This document shows, in pieces, positions 56,102 through 64,000 of a stretch of DNA of 64,000 nt. The stretch comes from Micromonospora gifhornensis. Its GTDB lineage: Bacteria; Actinomycetota; Actinomycetes; Mycobacteriales; Micromonosporaceae. Below the pieces are notes generated by a model that searched no databases, was not told where the DNA came from, and saw nothing but the letters and a program-made list of their open reading frames with translations. Position 1 is the stretch's first letter; every line of letters starts with the position of its first letter. The stretch spans positions 88,274 to 152,273 of the forward strand of contig NZ_BOPA01000005.1 in the NCBI RefSeq assembly GCF_016863515.1, read 5' to 3'. Made by a program: the position numbers and the translations under genes.

Positions 56102-58093
56102 TCAGCCGGAAACCGCCAGGTAGCCGTGCTCGGCGGCCTGTTGCAACGTCCACTGGTCCCGGTACCAGCCCGGGGTCGCGATCAGCTCCGCGTGCCGGCC
56201 GCGCTGGATGATCCGTCCCGCGTCCAGCACCACGATCTCGTCCAGCCCGGCGAGACCACTGAGCCGATGGGAGATCAGCAACACCGAGCGCCCGGCGGGT
56301 ACGGCGGCCAGGGCACCGGCGAGCACCTCGTCCGCGGCGACCGGGTCGAGGCCCTCGGTCGGCTCGTCGAGCACCAGCACGGCGGGGGCGGCGAGCAGCG
56401 CCCGGGCCAGTGCGAGACGCTGCCGCTGACCGCCGGAGAGCTGTGCACCCTCCTCACCGACGACGGTGTCCCAGCCGTCCGGCTGGTCCCGTACCCAGTC
56501 GGCCAGACCGGCCGCCTCGGCCGCGGCGAAGAGCGCCAGCTCGTCGGCGCCGGGCCGGCCCAGCAGCAGGTTCTCCCGGACCGTGGCGTGGAAGACGTAC
56601 GCCTCGGCGAGCAGCCCGCCAACCACCGCCGGCAAATCCTCGGGCGGGTACGTGCCGAGGTCCCGCCCGTCGAGGGTGACTCGGCCGCCGTCCGGGCGTA
56701 CCGCACCGGTCAGCACCGCGGCGAGAGTGCTCTTGCCCGCGCCGCTCGGACCGACCACCGCCACCCGTCGTCCTGCGGGCAGGTCGAGGTCGAAGGTGTC
56801 CAGGGCGGCGGGCGCGCCGCTGCGATACCGCACGGTCACCTGGTCGAAGCGCAGGTCAGGAGTGCCGCCCCGGTCGCCGGACGGGGTCGTGAGGGCCGCC
56901 GGAGCTGGTTCGGGCGGAGTGCGCTCCTCGACTCCCGTCCGGCCACCGTCGGTGATTGCCGGACCGGCGTCCGTCTTCGGTGCGTCGGTGCTGGTTGCCG
57001 GCGTGCCGGGGGCCTGTTCGGCGGTGTCGGTGATGAGCGGCGCGACCCGGGCCAGGCCGGCGCGGAGCGCGGTCCACTGCCGGGCGGCACCGACCAGGGC
57101 CAGGGCGATCTCCACGGCGGACAGGGTGCCGACCGCCAGCACGCCGACGAGTACCCCGCCCACCCCGGCGCGGAGCGCGACGAAGACCACGGCACCGGCG
57201 GTCAGCCCGGCCACCAGCACCCCGGCGGCGTCCACGGCGAAGCCGCGCACGGCGAGCCGGCGTTCCAACCGGGCCAGCCGGCGGGCGCGGCGTTGCGCCG
57301 CATCGAGGGCGGCGCCTGTCGCACCGAAGGCGGCGAGGTCGGCGGCGCCGTGGGTCAGATCGACCGCGTCGGCGGCGAGCGCACCGCGCAGCGGTGCCAC
57401 CTCGGCGGCGGCCCGCCGGGTCAACGCGGTGGCCAGCGCCGGCAGCGCCACCCCGGCCACCAGCAGCCCACCGGCGAGCACCAGCGCGGCCGACGGCGAG
57501 ACCAGCGCGGTCAACCCGACCGCCAGCACGCTCACCAGACCGGCCGCCGCGCCCGGCACGACGACCCGCAACAGCAGGTCCTGCACCGCCTCCACGTCGG
57601 AGACCAGCCGGCTCAGCGCGTCGCCGGTGCGCGGTGGCGCGCCGCGCCGGGCGGCCAGGGTGGCGAAGACCCGGGTCCGGACATCGGTGACCAGACGCAG
57701 CACCGCGTCATGGCCGGCGAGCCGCTCGGTGTAGCGCAACACGCCCCGGCTGACGGCCAGGGCCCGTACCGCGACGATCGCCACGGTGAGCCGGTCCAGC
57801 GGAGGCTGGCCGGCAGCCGCCATCAACAGCCAGGTCGCCGTGGCCATCAGGGCAAGCGCCGCGAACTCGGTGACCGCCGCGAGCAGGCCGGCACTGATCA
57901 GCCGATTCAGGTACGGCCGGGCCAGCCGCAGCACCACCAGCTCCGGCGCTCCGCCGGCCGGTCGGGGACCAGCCTGGGCCGAGCCGCTCTCCGAGCCGGC
58001 CTGGCTGGAGCCGGCTCGGGCGGAACCGGCTTGGGCGGCCTGGGCGGAACCGGCCTGGGCAGAGCCCGCCTGTGCGGGTCGTTCTTCGCTCAT
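56102..58093 (-). CDS. cydC: thiol reductant ABC exporter subunit CydC
   Basis: A 663-residue half-transporter needed for assembly of cytochrome bd. The first ~45 residues are an unusual QAGSA-type repeat (AGSAQAGSAQAAQAGSARAG). Six transmembrane helices follow, then a ~50-residue Pro/Thr/Asp-rich linker. The ATPase domain has VVGPSGAGKSTLAA as Walker A, LSGGQRQRLALARALL and VLVLDEPTEGLDP. ATG overlaps the upstream stop by 4 nt. It is the last gene of the cydA-cydB-cydD-cydC operon. Confidence 0.92.
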   Translation of the reverse strand: MSEERPAQAGSAQAGSAQAAQAGSARAGSSQAGSESGSAQAGPRPAGGAPELVVLRLARPYLNRLISAGLLAAVTEFAALALMATATWLLMAAAGQPPLDRLTVAIVAVRALAVSRGVLRYTERLAGHDAVLRLVTDVRTRVFATLAARRGAPPRTGDALSRLVSDVEAVQDLLLRVVVPGAAAGLVSVLAVGLTALVSPSAALVLAGGLLVAGVALPALATALTRRAAAEVAPLRGALAADAVDLTHGAADLAAFGATGAALDAAQRRARRLARLERRLAVRGFAVDAAGVLVAGLTAGAVVFVALRAGVGGVLVGVLAVGTLSAVEIALALVGAARQWTALRAGLARVAPLITDTAEQAPGTPATSTDAPKTDAGPAITDGGRTGVEERTPPEPAPAALTTPSGDRGGTPDLRFDQVTVRYRSGAPAALDTFDLDLPAGRRVAVVGPSGAGKSTLAAVLTGAVRPDGGRVTLDGRDLGTYPPEDLPAVVGGLLAEAYVFHATVRENLLLGRPGADELALFAAAEAAGLADWVRDQPDGWDTVVGEEGAQLSGGQRQRLALARALLAAPAVLVLDEPTEGLDPVAADEVLAGALAAVPAGRSVLLISHRLSGLAGLDEIVVLDAGRIIQRGRHAELIATPGWYRDQWTLQQAAEHGYLAVSG

Positions 58094-59760
58094 CGGCCCT
58101 CCCCGGTCGGCTGCGGGGTCAGTTCGGTCACCCGGCCGTCGTCGACCCGCAGGATGCGATCGGCGTCGGCGAGCAGGGCGGGCCGGTGCGCGACAAGCAG
58201 GGCGGTACGGCCCGCCACCAGGCGGTGGGTGGCCGTCAGCACCGCGGCCTCGGCGGCGGCGTCGAGGCGGGCGGTGGGCTCGTCGAGCAGGACCACGGGG
58301 GTGTCCCGCAGGAACGCCCGGGCCAGCGCGACCCGCTGCCGCTGCCCGCTGGACAGGCCGTGCCCGCGCTCGCCGAGCAGGGTGTCCAGGCCGTCGGGCA
58401 GGGCGGCGATCACGTCGTCGAGGGCGGCGTCGGTGACCGCCTTGTCCACAGCGCTCGCGGAGGCCTCAGGGACGCCGAGGCGGATGTTGTCGGCAAGCGA
58501 GGCGGCGAACAGGTGGGCGCGCTGCGGCACCCAGGCCACCTGTCGACGCCAGCCGTCGAGGTCGGCCTCGGCGAGGTCGACCCCACCCACTGTGACCCGG
58601 CCGCGGGTCGGCGTGACGAAGCCGAGCAGCAGGCCGAGCAGGGTGCTCTTGCCGGCACCGCTGGGCCCGATGATCGCGACTCGCTCGCCCGGTCGGATGG
58701 TCAGCGAGACGTCCCGCAGTGCCACGGTGCGCTGGTAGGCGACGGTGACCGACTCGAACCTGATCTCACCGAGCCCGTCCGGCAGCGCCCCGGTGCGGGT
58801 CGTCGGAGCCGGCGCGGCACCGGTCAGGGTGAAGGCCTCGTCCAGCGCGGTGAGCCCTTCCATGCTGGCGTGGAACCGGCTGCCGGCCGCCCGCAGCGGC
58901 AGGTACGCCTCCGGGGTGAGCAGCAGCACCAGCAGCGCGACCTGGAGGGTCAGCCCGCCGCCGAGCAGCCGGATGCCCACCGGCACCGCGACGAGCGCCA
59001 CGGACAGGGTGGCGACCAGTTCGAGCACCAGGGCGGAGAGGAAGGCGATCCGCAGGGTCTTCATGGTGGCGACCCGGTGGCCGTCGGCCATTCGGCGTAC
59101 CGCGTCGGTCTGGGCCTTTGCCCGGCCGAAGGCGCGCAGGGTCGGCAACCCGGCCACCATGTCCAGGAAGTGCCCGCCGAGCCGGGACAGCCGACGCCAC
59201 TGGCGTTCGGTGGCGGCCTGGGCCTGCCAGCCGAGCAGGGCCCCGAAGATCGGAATGAGCGGCAGGGTCAACGCGATGATCAGCGCCGAACTCCAGTCGG
59301 CGAAGACGATCCGGCCGAGCACGGCGACCGGCACGGTGACGCTGAGCACCAGCTGCGGGAGGTAACCGGTGAAGTAGGCGTCCAGGGCGTCCAGCCCGCG
59401 ACCGGCGAGAGTGGCCAGTTGACCGGCCCGCTGGCCGGCGACCCAGCCGGGCCCGTGCCGGGCGACCGCGCCGAGCAGGTCGGCCCGCAGCGCCGCCTTG
59501 ACCGTGGCGGCCAGTCGGGCCGACACCGTGCCCTGCGCCCAGACCAGCAGCGAGCGGGCCGCCACGGCGGCGACGAAGCCGGCCAGGGCGGGGCGGTTCA
59601 GTTCACCTGTGAACGCGGAGGCCAGCAGGGTGGCCAGGGCGGTGGCCTGCGCCACGACCAACCCGGCGGCGAGTACCCCGAGGAACGCAAGCAGGGCGAG
59701 GTCACCCCGGGCGGCGGGAACCTGGCGCAGCAGACGCGGGTCGAAGGGCCGGCGGTTCAC
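58090..59760 (-). CDS. cydD: thiol reductant ABC exporter subunit CydD
   Basis: A 556-residue half-transporter that pairs with CydC to export glutathione- or cysteine-type thiols for bd oxidase maturation. Six transmembrane helices are followed by an ATPase domain: IIGPSGAGKSTLLG as Walker A, LSSGQRQRVALARAFL as signature and VVLLDEPTARLD as Walker B. The start overlaps the cydB stop by 4 nt, so all four cyd genes are translationally coupled. Confidence 0.92.
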   Translation of the reverse strand: MNRRPFDPRLLRQVPAARGDLALLAFLGVLAAGLVVAQATALATLLASAFTGELNRPALAGFVAAVAARSLLVWAQGTVSARLAATVKAALRADLLGAVARHGPGWVAGQRAGQLATLAGRGLDALDAYFTGYLPQLVLSVTVPVAVLGRIVFADWSSALIIALTLPLIPIFGALLGWQAQAATERQWRRLSRLGGHFLDMVAGLPTLRAFGRAKAQTDAVRRMADGHRVATMKTLRIAFLSALVLELVATLSVALVAVPVGIRLLGGGLTLQVALLVLLLTPEAYLPLRAAGSRFHASMEGLTALDEAFTLTGAAPAPTTRTGALPDGLGEIRFESVTVAYQRTVALRDVSLTIRPGERVAIIGPSGAGKSTLLGLLLGFVTPTRGRVTVGGVDLAEADLDGWRRQVAWVPQRAHLFAASLADNIRLGVPEASASAVDKAVTDAALDDVIAALPDGLDTLLGERGHGLSSGQRQRVALARAFLRDTPVVLLDEPTARLDAAAEAAVLTATHRLVAGRTALLVAHRPALLADADRILRVDDGRVTELTPQPTGEGR

Positions 59761-60764
59761 CAGTACACCAGCGCCCTACCCTCGGTTCGTCCTCGGAAAA
59801 TCCACAAGCACATCGCCTGAAAGCCTAGTAGTGCCGGCAGCAACGGTACTGCGAGCCAGCCCAACAGGCGCAGGGTCGGGGCGCTGGCTGCGGCCTCCGT
59901 CACGGTCAGTGACGCTGCGGGGTCGACGGTCGAGACCAGTGCGTACGGCCAGAGGGTCGCCCCGACCAGCAGCACCGGAAGGGCCAGCGCGGTGGCGGTG
60001 GCGGCGAAGGCGACGCCCTCCCGTCGCCGGCCCAGCGCCGTCCGCGCCACCAGCAGCGCCGCGACCAGCCCCACCGCCAGCAGTACGCCGACCGCCGGTC
60101 GCTGCGCGGCGACGCGTACCCGGTCGGAGAACAGGCCCACGACGGCGGCCGTGCCGACCGCGCCGGCCGCGGTGAGGACCAGCCGGCGGGCCAGCGGCCG
60201 GAGCCGGTCGGCCTCGGTGACCGGCAGCCGCAGCGTGAGGAAGGTCGCTCCGTGCGCTGCGACAAGCGCGACAAGCGCCAGCGCGGCAGCGGCGGCGAAC
60301 GGGGTGAACAGGTGCGTCACGCCGACGACATGACCGTCCGGATGCCGCGGTACGCCCTGGAGCAGCCCGGCGAGCACCACACCCCAGCCGAGCGCTGCCA
60401 GCAGGCTGCCCACCACGATCACCCGGTCCCACGCGGTCCGCGCCCACCCGCTGGCCGGCCGGCTGCGCAACTGCACCCCGGCGGTGACCAGGATCACCCC
60501 GGCCAGTGCACCCAGCACCGCCGGATAGCTGCCGGCCAGCAGCTCCCCCTCCAGGACGGGGAAGGCGCCGAACAGGATGCCGACGGCCGCGACCAGCCAC
60601 ACCTCGTTGCCGAGGAAGAACGGTCCGACGGCGTTCAGGGCCGCCCGCCGCCGCGCCGGATCGGTGCGCCGGGCCAGCAGCAGGCCGACGCCGTAGTCGA
60701 AGCCACCGAGGACCAGGTAGCCGGCGAAGAAGAGGCCGAGCAGGGCGTACCAGGCGAGTTCCAT
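59757..60764 (-). CDS. cydB: cytochrome bd oxidase subunit II
   Basis: A 335-residue membrane subunit with about nine helices. The N-terminus MELAWYALLGLFFAGYLVLG and DYGVGLLLARRTD match CydB. GPFFLGNEVWLVAAVGILFG near residue 50 is the family hallmark. The ATG at 60764 fits the family start; the same open frame extends upstream only by reading cydA out of frame. It is 8 nt downstream of cydA. Its C-terminus ALVYW overlaps the cydD start. Confidence 0.94.
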   Translation of the reverse strand: MELAWYALLGLFFAGYLVLGGFDYGVGLLLARRTDPARRRAALNAVGPFFLGNEVWLVAAVGILFGAFPVLEGELLAGSYPAVLGALAGVILVTAGVQLRSRPASGWARTAWDRVIVVGSLLAALGWGVVLAGLLQGVPRHPDGHVVGVTHLFTPFAAAAALALVALVAAHGATFLTLRLPVTEADRLRPLARRLVLTAAGAVGTAAVVGLFSDRVRVAAQRPAVGVLLAVGLVAALLVARTALGRRREGVAFAATATALALPVLLVGATLWPYALVSTVDPAASLTVTEAAASAPTLRLLGWLAVPLLPALLGFQAMCLWIFRGRTEGRALVYW

Positions 60765-60772
60765 CAGGCTCC

Positions 60773-62029
60773 TCAGACGAAGGCGGGCTCGGTGCGGCTG
60801 TCGTCGGCCGGCGGTTGCGTCGGCGGTCGACCGAGGGCCGGATCCGCCGCGCCGGCGGCGGCGTGCCGGGCCAGCAGCACCCAGTTGGTCACGGCGAGGC
60901 CGCCGAGCAGCAGGGTGAAACCGATCAACGAGGTGGCCATCAGCCACGGGTCGATCGGGGAGATCGCCTGGTCCACCCGCAGCAGTCCGTACGCCACCCA
61001 GGGCTGGCGGCCCACCTCGCGGGCGATCCAGCCGAGGATCACGGCCACGAACGGCAGCGGCAGGGCGATCATGAGCAGCCAGAGCGGGAAGCGGAGCCGG
61101 ATGATCCAGTCCCGCCAGAGCAGCGGGAGGATCAGCCAGAGCAGACCGAGGCCGAAGCCGATGAGGATCATGAAGCCGAGGCCGGCGTTGGCCAGCACGG
61201 GCGGCAGGTAGTCCCCGGGGCCGAACCGGGCGGTCCAGTCGGCGATCAGCGCTTCGGCGTCCGGGCTGGTGCCGCCGAACTTGGTCGGCTGGATCGCGCC
61301 GACCGAGCCGAACTGGGCGAAGCCGAAGCTCTGGACGAGGCCGATCGCCAGGGTGGCGGTGACCACCCCGATCCGCAGCGAGGTACGGAACAGGCCGAAG
61401 TCGGCGGTGCCGCGGGTCAGGTGCCAGGCGCTGACCGCGGCCATCAGCATTCCGCCGGTGAGCAGCGCCGCCGACACGACATGCCCGAACGCCATCCACA
61501 ACGCCGGGTTGGTCAGCAGGGCGGAGAAGTCGGTCAGATGGGCGACCCCGTCGCGCACCTCGTAGCCGACCGGGTTCTGCAGCCAGGAGTTCGCCACCAG
61601 AATCCAGAAAGCCGAGGCGTACGCGGTGAGCGCCACCCCGTACAGCAACGCCAGGTGTACGCCCCGACGCAGCCGGTGCCAACCGAAGATCCACATGCCG
61701 AGGAAGGTCGACTCCAGGAAGAAGGCGACAAGAGTCTCGATCGCCAGCGGGGCACCGAAGACGTTGCCGACGTAGCGCGACAGTCCGCTCCAGTTCAGCC
61801 CGAACTGGAACTCCATCACGATGCCGGTGGCGATGCCGAGCACGTAATTGATCACGTACAGCTGGCCCCAGAACCGGGTGAGCCGCTCGAAGCGTGGGTT
61901 GCCGGTGATCAACCAGGCGGTCTGCAACCCCACCAGCAGGGTGACCAGGCCGAGCGTGACCGCCACGAAGAGGAAGTGGACCGAGGCGGTCGCGGCGAAC
62001 TGGAGCCGGGCGAGAAGCAGGGTGTCCAT
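60773..62029 (-). CDS. cydA: cytochrome bd oxidase subunit I
   Basis: A 418-residue quinol oxidase subunit carrying the three hemes. His18 in ATASVHFLFV corresponds to the heme b595 ligand. The GHVVSAALLTGGML His (about 184) is a b558 ligand, and RQPWVAYG is the conserved segment after the Q-loop. Length is that of short-Q-loop CydA. About nine helices are visible. ATG at 62029 follows CCCAGGAGAGTC. The leader contains a CTAC-GG-GTAG palindrome. The gene heads a coupled cydABDC operon and is preceded by M56 and BlaI-type genes. Confidence 0.95.
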   Translation of the reverse strand: MDTLLLARLQFAATASVHFLFVAVTLGLVTLLVGLQTAWLITGNPRFERLTRFWGQLYVINYVLGIATGIVMEFQFGLNWSGLSRYVGNVFGAPLAIETLVAFFLESTFLGMWIFGWHRLRRGVHLALLYGVALTAYASAFWILVANSWLQNPVGYEVRDGVAHLTDFSALLTNPALWMAFGHVVSAALLTGGMLMAAVSAWHLTRGTADFGLFRTSLRIGVVTATLAIGLVQSFGFAQFGSVGAIQPTKFGGTSPDAEALIADWTARFGPGDYLPPVLANAGLGFMILIGFGLGLLWLILPLLWRDWIIRLRFPLWLLMIALPLPFVAVILGWIAREVGRQPWVAYGLLRVDQAISPIDPWLMATSLIGFTLLLGGLAVTNWVLLARHAAAGAADPALGRPPTQPPADDSRTEPAFV

Positions 62030-62063
62030 GACTCTCCTGGGTCGACGCAGTACCTCAGAGAGC

Positions 62064-62073
62064 CTACGGGTAG
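62064..62073. promoter_or_regulatory. candidate BlaI-type operator in the cydA leader
   Basis: CTACGGGTAG is an inverted repeat (CTAC, GTAG) between the minus-strand TAGATT box at 62077-62082 and the cydA ribosome-binding site. A related CTAC-N5-GTAG occurs at 63788-63800 upstream of the BlaI-type gene. TACATATG at 62080-62087 also resembles the half-sites of BlaI/MecI operators. Confidence 0.35.
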
Positions 62074-62241
62074 CGAATCTACATATGGGCGCGTGCGAGG
62101 GCGTAGCCGTCAGGATCAGGGTTAGTTCAGGGTGCCCGGCGGGCGATGGTTTCCCGGCTGGTCCGGATGGCCCGCGTCCTGGTCTGGCTCGGCCCGTTCC
62201 TGGTCGGCCTTGACCTGTGTCTGGTCGGGCTCGGCCAGCGT

Positions 62242-63147
62242 TCAGCTCAGGAAGAGGCCGATCGGCAGGTAGGCGGCGCTGCTGGTCACCGCCAGCGCGG
62301 CGGCGCCGAGCAACCGGGGCGGGCGGCCGGCAATCAGCAGCCGCTGCATGCGTACGTCCAGGTCCCGATGCCCGAGACCGAGCGTGCCGGCCGGGCTGAT
62401 CCGGTCACCGGCGGCGGCGAACCGGCGCAACGCACCGGCCAGCGGCGCGTCCGCGTGCAGCTCCCGGGCCTTGTCGTCGGCGCGCATCTCGACAAGCAGC
62501 CCGACCCGTTCGTGCGCCTGACGCACCCAGCGCAGCCAGGGCAACGCCCGACACAACGCGGTGAACGGCAGCAGCACCAGGTCGTGCCGCTCCTGGGCGT
62601 GCGCCCGTTCGTGAGCGAGCACCGCCTCCAGTTCGGCCGGGTCGAGCAGATCGAGCGCGCCGGCACTGACCACCACCCGGGGCCGTACGCCGGGCAGGCA
62701 GTACGCGGCCGCGCTCGGGTGGTCGAGCACCAGTGCCCCGGGCACCGCGGGATCCCGCCGCGCCACCAGGGTCAGCAACTCCCGGTGCCGGCGCTGGGCG
62801 CGTACCGTGCCGTGGACGCTGCGTACCGTCGTGGTGAGCAGCACCGCGCCGATGCCCAGGCCGATGCCGACCAGCCCCAGGTGAACCACGCCCAGACCAG
62901 CGGGCAGAGTGCTGTGCCACAGATCCCTGCCGAGCGCGAGCAGGGCACTGCCGGTACCCATCTCGTACGGTGCCAGCCCGAGCGCTATCGGCATGCCCAT
63001 CGCGGACAGGCCGGCCCCCAGACCGATCGCCTGCCAGCACAGGATCGCCACGCCCGGGCTCCGCCACGTCCAGGTGGAACGGGCCAGGACCTGCGCGAGC
63101 AGCCAACAGGCAAGCATCGCGCCAGTGAAATGCAGGGCGTACGCCAC
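62242..63147 (-). CDS. M56 family (BlaR1-like) membrane metallopeptidase
   Basis: A 301-residue membrane protease. Helices lie at residues ~5-25, 35-58 and 84-107. The cytoplasmic zinc-protease domain has LAHERAHAQERHDL, with His179, Glu180 and His183, and a downstream EMRADDKARE glutamate. A final helix is near the C-terminus. No extracellular penicillin-binding domain is present, so this is the short actinobacterial form. It is 10 nt downstream of the BlaI-type gene and would cleave that repressor upon a signal, by analogy with BlaR1-BlaI. Confidence 0.88.
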   Translation of the reverse strand: MAYALHFTGAMLACWLLAQVLARSTWTWRSPGVAILCWQAIGLGAGLSAMGMPIALGLAPYEMGTGSALLALGRDLWHSTLPAGLGVVHLGLVGIGLGIGAVLLTTTVRSVHGTVRAQRRHRELLTLVARRDPAVPGALVLDHPSAAAYCLPGVRPRVVVSAGALDLLDPAELEAVLAHERAHAQERHDLVLLPFTALCRALPWLRWVRQAHERVGLLVEMRADDKARELHADAPLAGALRRFAAAGDRISPAGTLGLGHRDLDVRMQRLLIAGRPPRLLGAAALAVTSSAAYLPIGLFLS

Positions 63148-63157
63148 GGTCTCGCCC

Positions 63158-63778
63158 CTACCGTTCCGCAGTCTCGCCCGCCCGGTCCGGGCGGCCCGCC
63201 CGGTCCGGGCGGCCCGCCCGGTCCAGGGGGCTTGCCCGGTCTGCTGGCGGTGCCTCGATCCGATCGGTCAGACTGCCCAGCACCTCGGCATCCGCGCCTC
63301 CCGCGCCTCCCGCGCCTGTCGTGCCCGCGGTGCCTGCGGTGCCTGCGGTGCTTTTCGTGTCTTCCGTGACTCCCGCGACTCCGGTGGCTTCTGTGCCTTT
63401 AATGACCGGCGTCGACGTGGCCTCCGCTGCGAGGGCGGCGCGCAACACGTCCGCCTCGGTGCCGGTGACCGATCGGGCGAACCGGACCAGCGCCGCATCC
63501 CGGCTGCCACCGAGGTCGAGTGCGTCGAGCATGAGCTGGGCGATGTGTGCCTCCCGGCTGGCCGCCGCGCGATAACGCCAGGCTCGGCCCTCCCGCTCGC
63601 GCTGCACCATGCCCTTGCCGGCGAGGCGATCGAGCACCGTCATCACCGTCGTGTACGCCAACTCGCGCCCGGCCAGCGCGTCGGCCACCTCGCGCACCGT
63701 GACCCCGTCCGACCTGGCGGGCACCGTGTCCCACAACACGTCCATCACCGCACGCTCAAGATCACCCAGCCGAGTCAC
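63158..63778 (-). CDS. BlaI/MecI/CopY family repressor with a low-complexity tail
   Basis: A 206-residue regulator. Residues 1-75 are a winged helix typical of BlaI (GDLERAVMDVLWDTVPARSD, VREVADALAGRELAYTTVMT, VLDRLAGKGMVQREREGRAW). The dimerisation helices reach about residue 120. The last ~85 residues are unusual: Thr/Gly/Ala-rich, then a [16 protein letters not shown] repeat. Family members normally stop near residue 130. It is followed by the M56 protease and the cyd operon, suggesting control of cytochrome bd. Confidence 0.88.
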   Translation of the reverse strand: MTRLGDLERAVMDVLWDTVPARSDGVTVREVADALAGRELAYTTVMTVLDRLAGKGMVQREREGRAWRYRAAASREAHIAQLMLDALDLGGSRDAALVRFARSVTGTEADVLRAALAAEATSTPVIKGTEATGVAGVTEDTKSTAGTAGTAGTTGAGGAGGADAEVLGSLTDRIEAPPADRASPLDRAGRPDRAGRPDRAGETAER

Positions 63779-63787
63779 CCCCCAATC

Positions 63788-63800
63788 CTACCCCCCGTAG
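63788..63800. promoter_or_regulatory. candidate autoregulatory site upstream of the BlaI-type gene
   Basis: CTACCCCCCGTAG (arms CTAC and GTAG) followed by TAGAC lies 10 nt upstream of the BlaI-type start on the minus strand. It is related to the cydA leader palindrome. Confidence 0.3.
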
Positions 63801-63808
63801 TAGACCCC

Positions 63809-64000
63809 CGCCCGCCCCAACCTCGCCCGCCCCGACCGCGCCCGCCCCGACCGCGCCCGCCCCGACCGCGCCCGCCCCGACCGCGCTGGCCCCGACCGCG
63901 CTGGCCCCGACCGCGCTGGCCCCGACCGCGCTGGCCCCGACCGCGCTGGCCCCGACCGCGCTGGCCCCGACCTCGCTGGCCCCGACCGCGCTGGCCCCGA
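63809..64000. repeat. 15-bp minisatellite of about 12.8 units, continuing past the window
   Basis: Five units of the CGCCCGCCCCGACCG type (63809-63883, the first degenerate) are followed by seven units of the CGCTGGCCCCGACCG type (63884-63988, one with a T substitution) and a partial unit. In one frame it would encode APAPT then ALAPT pentapeptides, but no start codon or RBS is visible within the window, so coding status is open. Confidence 0.9.

Noticed and set aside
63809..64000. Possible CRISPR array
   Set aside because: The units are 15 bp and directly adjacent with no unique spacers, so it is a minisatellite.

Overview
The window is high-GC actinobacterial DNA with strong third-position GC bias, GTG/TTG/CTG starts and many apparently leaderless or tightly overlapping genes. 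Gene content and texture (a conservon, galactose and cysD-cysN pathways, short palindromic intergenic elements) point to the Micromonosporaceae, probably Micromonospora or a close relative. That placement is inference, since no search could be run. Almost all genes look chromosomal and vertically inherited. No prophage, CRISPR array, intact insertion sequence or large biosynthetic cluster was seen.

Layout. 1-6.3 kb: 3' part of metG, a convergent alpha/beta hydrolase, a multiply frameshifted gene remnant, a TatD nuclease, rsmA and ispE. 6.3-12.7 kb: an ABC-F ATPase, two DUF4383-like membrane proteins, a TetR regulator next to an acyl-CoA desaturase, a double-HTH protein with a LAGLIDADG-like C-terminus, and tRNA-Gln. 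12.7-20.3 kb: glmU, prs, rplY, pth, cysQ, cysD and cysN. 20.3-27.3 kb: a repeat-rich gap, galE-galK, a CBS/CorC protein, trpS, a 2H phosphoesterase, a YihY-type membrane protein and a small acidic protein.

27.4-34.3 kb is a sugar-uptake locus: GH13 glucosidase, LacI repressor, and a solute-binding protein with two permeases but no ATPase. CTTGC-type palindromes flank the repressor. 34.9-46.1 kb is a nucleoside import and salvage locus: BMP lipoprotein, ABC ATPase and two permeases, then cytidine deaminase, thymidine phosphorylase, adenosine deaminase and uridine kinase. 46.3-51.2 kb is a complete conservon (NIT histidine kinase, roadblock, DUF742 and GTPase genes).

Facing the conservon is a 777-residue protein. 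Its N-terminus looks derived from an IS110-type transposase, and its C-terminus carries the same motif series as the conservon kinase tail. 56.1-63.8 kb holds a cytochrome bd locus (cydA, cydB, cydD, cydC) led by a BlaI-type repressor and an M56 protease. The window ends in a 15-bp minisatellite.

The two most unusual observations are that chimeric conservon-linked protein and a pair of exactly 74-nt palindromic elements with a nearly identical 26-nt centre but different, self-complementary 24-nt arms.
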